7,005 nt of DNA from NCBI GenBank assembly GCA_903932565.1, contig CAIZGQ010000659.1, positions 1 through 7,005 of the forward strand, given 5' to 3'. Shown in pieces: positions 5,873-7,005 of the stretch; position 1 is the stretch's first letter; every line of letters begins with the position of its first letter. The position numbers and the translations under genes are program-made. Source of the DNA: an uncultured Hyphomicrobiales bacterium (GTDB taxonomy: Bacteria > Pseudomonadota > Alphaproteobacteria > Rhizobiales > Beijerinckiaceae). Under the pieces are notes generated by a model that saw nothing but the letters and a program-made list of their open reading frames with translations, ran no database searches and was not told the DNA's origin.

Positions 5873-7005
5873 TTAGCGCCGCTGAAACTCGGGCGACATC
5901 AACAACAGCGCAAATCCCTGTTGCTTGGATTCGGCCCGCGCGACCGTCTCACGCGTCTGCGAGGACACCGCTGGGCCCAGGGCGTCATTTAAAAGATCGC
6001 TCGGGTTTATAGGTAGATTTTGCAACCGCTGACCCATCTGCGCCGCAAGATCGAGCCGCAACTTCATGCCTTCAGGCGACATCCAGGCGGATGCAACGTC
6101 AGGAAATCCGTTCGGCCCCGGCGGCGTCCAAAGCGGCTGGCCGAGTTGCGCCAAACTCCCAAGGATGGCGCCGGGCTCTTCGGGCATGCGTCCAAACAGA
6201 CGCGTTGCGGCGAGCACATAATCGGTTGGGCTTCGCATTTTGGAGAGAGGCGTATGCCACGCTTCATCGGCATCCAGAAGCGCGTTTGTCACCGCAGCCA
6301 GATCGCCGTTGGTTTTCAAAAATGTGGTCCGCAGCTTGTTCACAAGCGCCGGTGGTGGGGCGTCAGCGACGAAATGGCGTGCCAGCTTGGTTGCGATAAA
6401 CCCGGCTGTGGCCGGCTGATGTGCTAAATCCTCCAAGGCCTGCTCGCCCTGCCCGACGCCTGCATCCGCATAGACTTTTTCCAACAACGTCTGCGGACCC
6501 GGTTCATGGTTGTTGGGCAGGAACGCGAAGGTCCCGGGTGTTCCATTGCGCCCGTCGCGGCCGGCAATCGTCCAGCCCGTGAGGATGGCGGCGAGATGCG
6601 TGACATCGGTCTGCTGGTAACCAGTGCCCACGCCCATGGTGTGGAGTTCCATGATTTCGCGGGCGAGATTTTCATTCAGCCCGCGCTTGCCGTTTTGTCC
6701 GCCGCGCGAATTTGGCCCGATGGATTGCTGGTTATCCAGGTAATGCAGCATCAGCGGGTGCTGCTCGACCGCCCGCAGAAGATTGGCAAATGGCCCAAAG
6801 ATGTTGGGCCGAATGGCTTCACGTTCGAAGGCGCCGATCATCAATCGTGCCAGGCCGCTCTTTGCCACGGAAATGGCAAAGTGGTTGGTCCAGAAAGCTA
6901 CGAGGCGCTCGACAAATCCGGATTCAGCCTGCGCCACGCGGCGGACGCGGGCAAGCGCTTCCAGCCGATACGTCTCCTGTTCCAGGGCAGGCTTCGCGGG
7001 CGCAG
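5873..7005 (-). CDS. DUF1800 family protein, C-terminal part (N-terminus outside window)
   Basis: The DUF1800 family has no established biochemical role; its genes are commonly paired with DUF1501 and the products are often exported. The open frame continues through the window edge, with 376 residues visible, so a GTG at 6937 that could be taken as a start is internal. Counting from the first full codon (7003), conserved family signatures are ERLVAFWTNHFAIS (about 32-45), LDNQQSIGPNS (89-99), GLNENLAREIMELHTMGVG (108-126), DVTHLAAILTGWTI (133-146) and FLPNNHEPG (161-169), and the frame ends with LLMSPEFQRR. The family's typical N-terminal third is not in the window. The TAA stop at 5873-5875 is 35 bases before the DUF1501 ATG. 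Family assignment is secure from these motifs and the partner gene. Confidence 0.92.
   Translation of the reverse strand, partial: APAKPALEQETYRLEALARVRRVAQAESGFVERLVAFWTNHFAISVAKSGLARLMIGAFEREAIRPNIFGPFANLLRAVEQHPLMLHYLDNQQSIGPNSRGGQNGKRGLNENLAREIMELHTMGVGTGYQQTDVTHLAAILTGWTIAGRDGRNGTPGTFAFLPNNHEPGPQTLLEKVYADAGVGQGEQALEDLAHQPATAGFIATKLARHFVADAPPPALVNKLRTTFLKTNGDLAAVTNALLDADEAWHTPLSKMRSPTDYVLAATRLFGRMPEEPGAILGSLAQLGQPLWTPPGPNGFPDVASAWMSPEGMKLRLDLAAQMGQRLQNLPINPSDLLNDALGPAVSSQTRETVARAESKQQGFALLLMSPEFQRR

Noticed and set aside
5873..6937. Reading the DUF1800 gene as complete from a GTG at 6937
   Set aside because: The frame stays open to the window edge with family-like sequence, and the missing N-terminal third of DUF1800 must lie beyond it.
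1..7005. Search for CRISPR arrays, insertion sequences, att sites and defence systems
   Set aside because: No long repeats, transposase or integrase motifs, or defence-type domains were seen. The genes are housekeeping or envelope genes with uniform composition and strand.

Overview
The window carries five protein-coding genes, all on the minus strand, in a GC-rich genome. It is almost certainly alphaproteobacterial. The evidence is the ddl-ftsQ junction of the division/cell-wall (dcw) cluster in alphaproteobacterial form, an SGNH hydrolase of the DUF459 family that is typical of Hyphomicrobiales and relatives, and a tight group of GANTC sites (the CcrM methylation motif) in the intergenic region upstream of ddl-ftsQ. 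I cannot fix the genus.

Layout, read in the direction of transcription (right to left). At 7005-5873 is the C-terminal part of a DUF1800 protein, whose N-terminus lies outside the window. At 5837-4605 is a Tat-exported DUF1501 protein, the usual partner of DUF1800. At 4574-3120 is an exported SGNH hydrolase (DUF459) with a long Pro/Ala-rich linker and tail. After a 186-base gap with a candidate promoter comes an exported L,D-transpeptidase of the ErfK/YbiS/YcfS/YnhG type (2933-2097), followed by a 10-bp hairpin that could end transcription. A 433-base gap (2096-1664) then leads to ddl (1663-740) and the first 235 codons of ftsQ (707 to the window edge).

Four of the five gene products act, or probably act, at or beyond the inner membrane. 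Ddl makes the D-Ala-D-Ala dipeptide in the cytoplasm, the L,D-transpeptidase remodels peptidoglycan in the periplasm, and FtsQ links the septal machinery across the membrane. The SGNH hydrolase and the DUF1501 protein are exported and have no established substrate. DUF1800-DUF1501-DUF459 are closely spaced (35 and 30 bases) and look like one transcription unit. The L,D-transpeptidase looks separately transcribed, and ddl-ftsQ (probably continuing to ftsA-ftsZ outside the window) looks like a third unit.

The most interesting part is the gap before ddl. It holds four GANTC sites in 59 bases, against about a dozen counted by eye in the rest of the window. Two of them coincide with the -10 and -35 positions of a candidate promoter facing ddl-ftsQ. 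That would fit cell-cycle (CcrM/GcrA) control of this division operon. I see no mobile element, CRISPR array, tRNA or rRNA.
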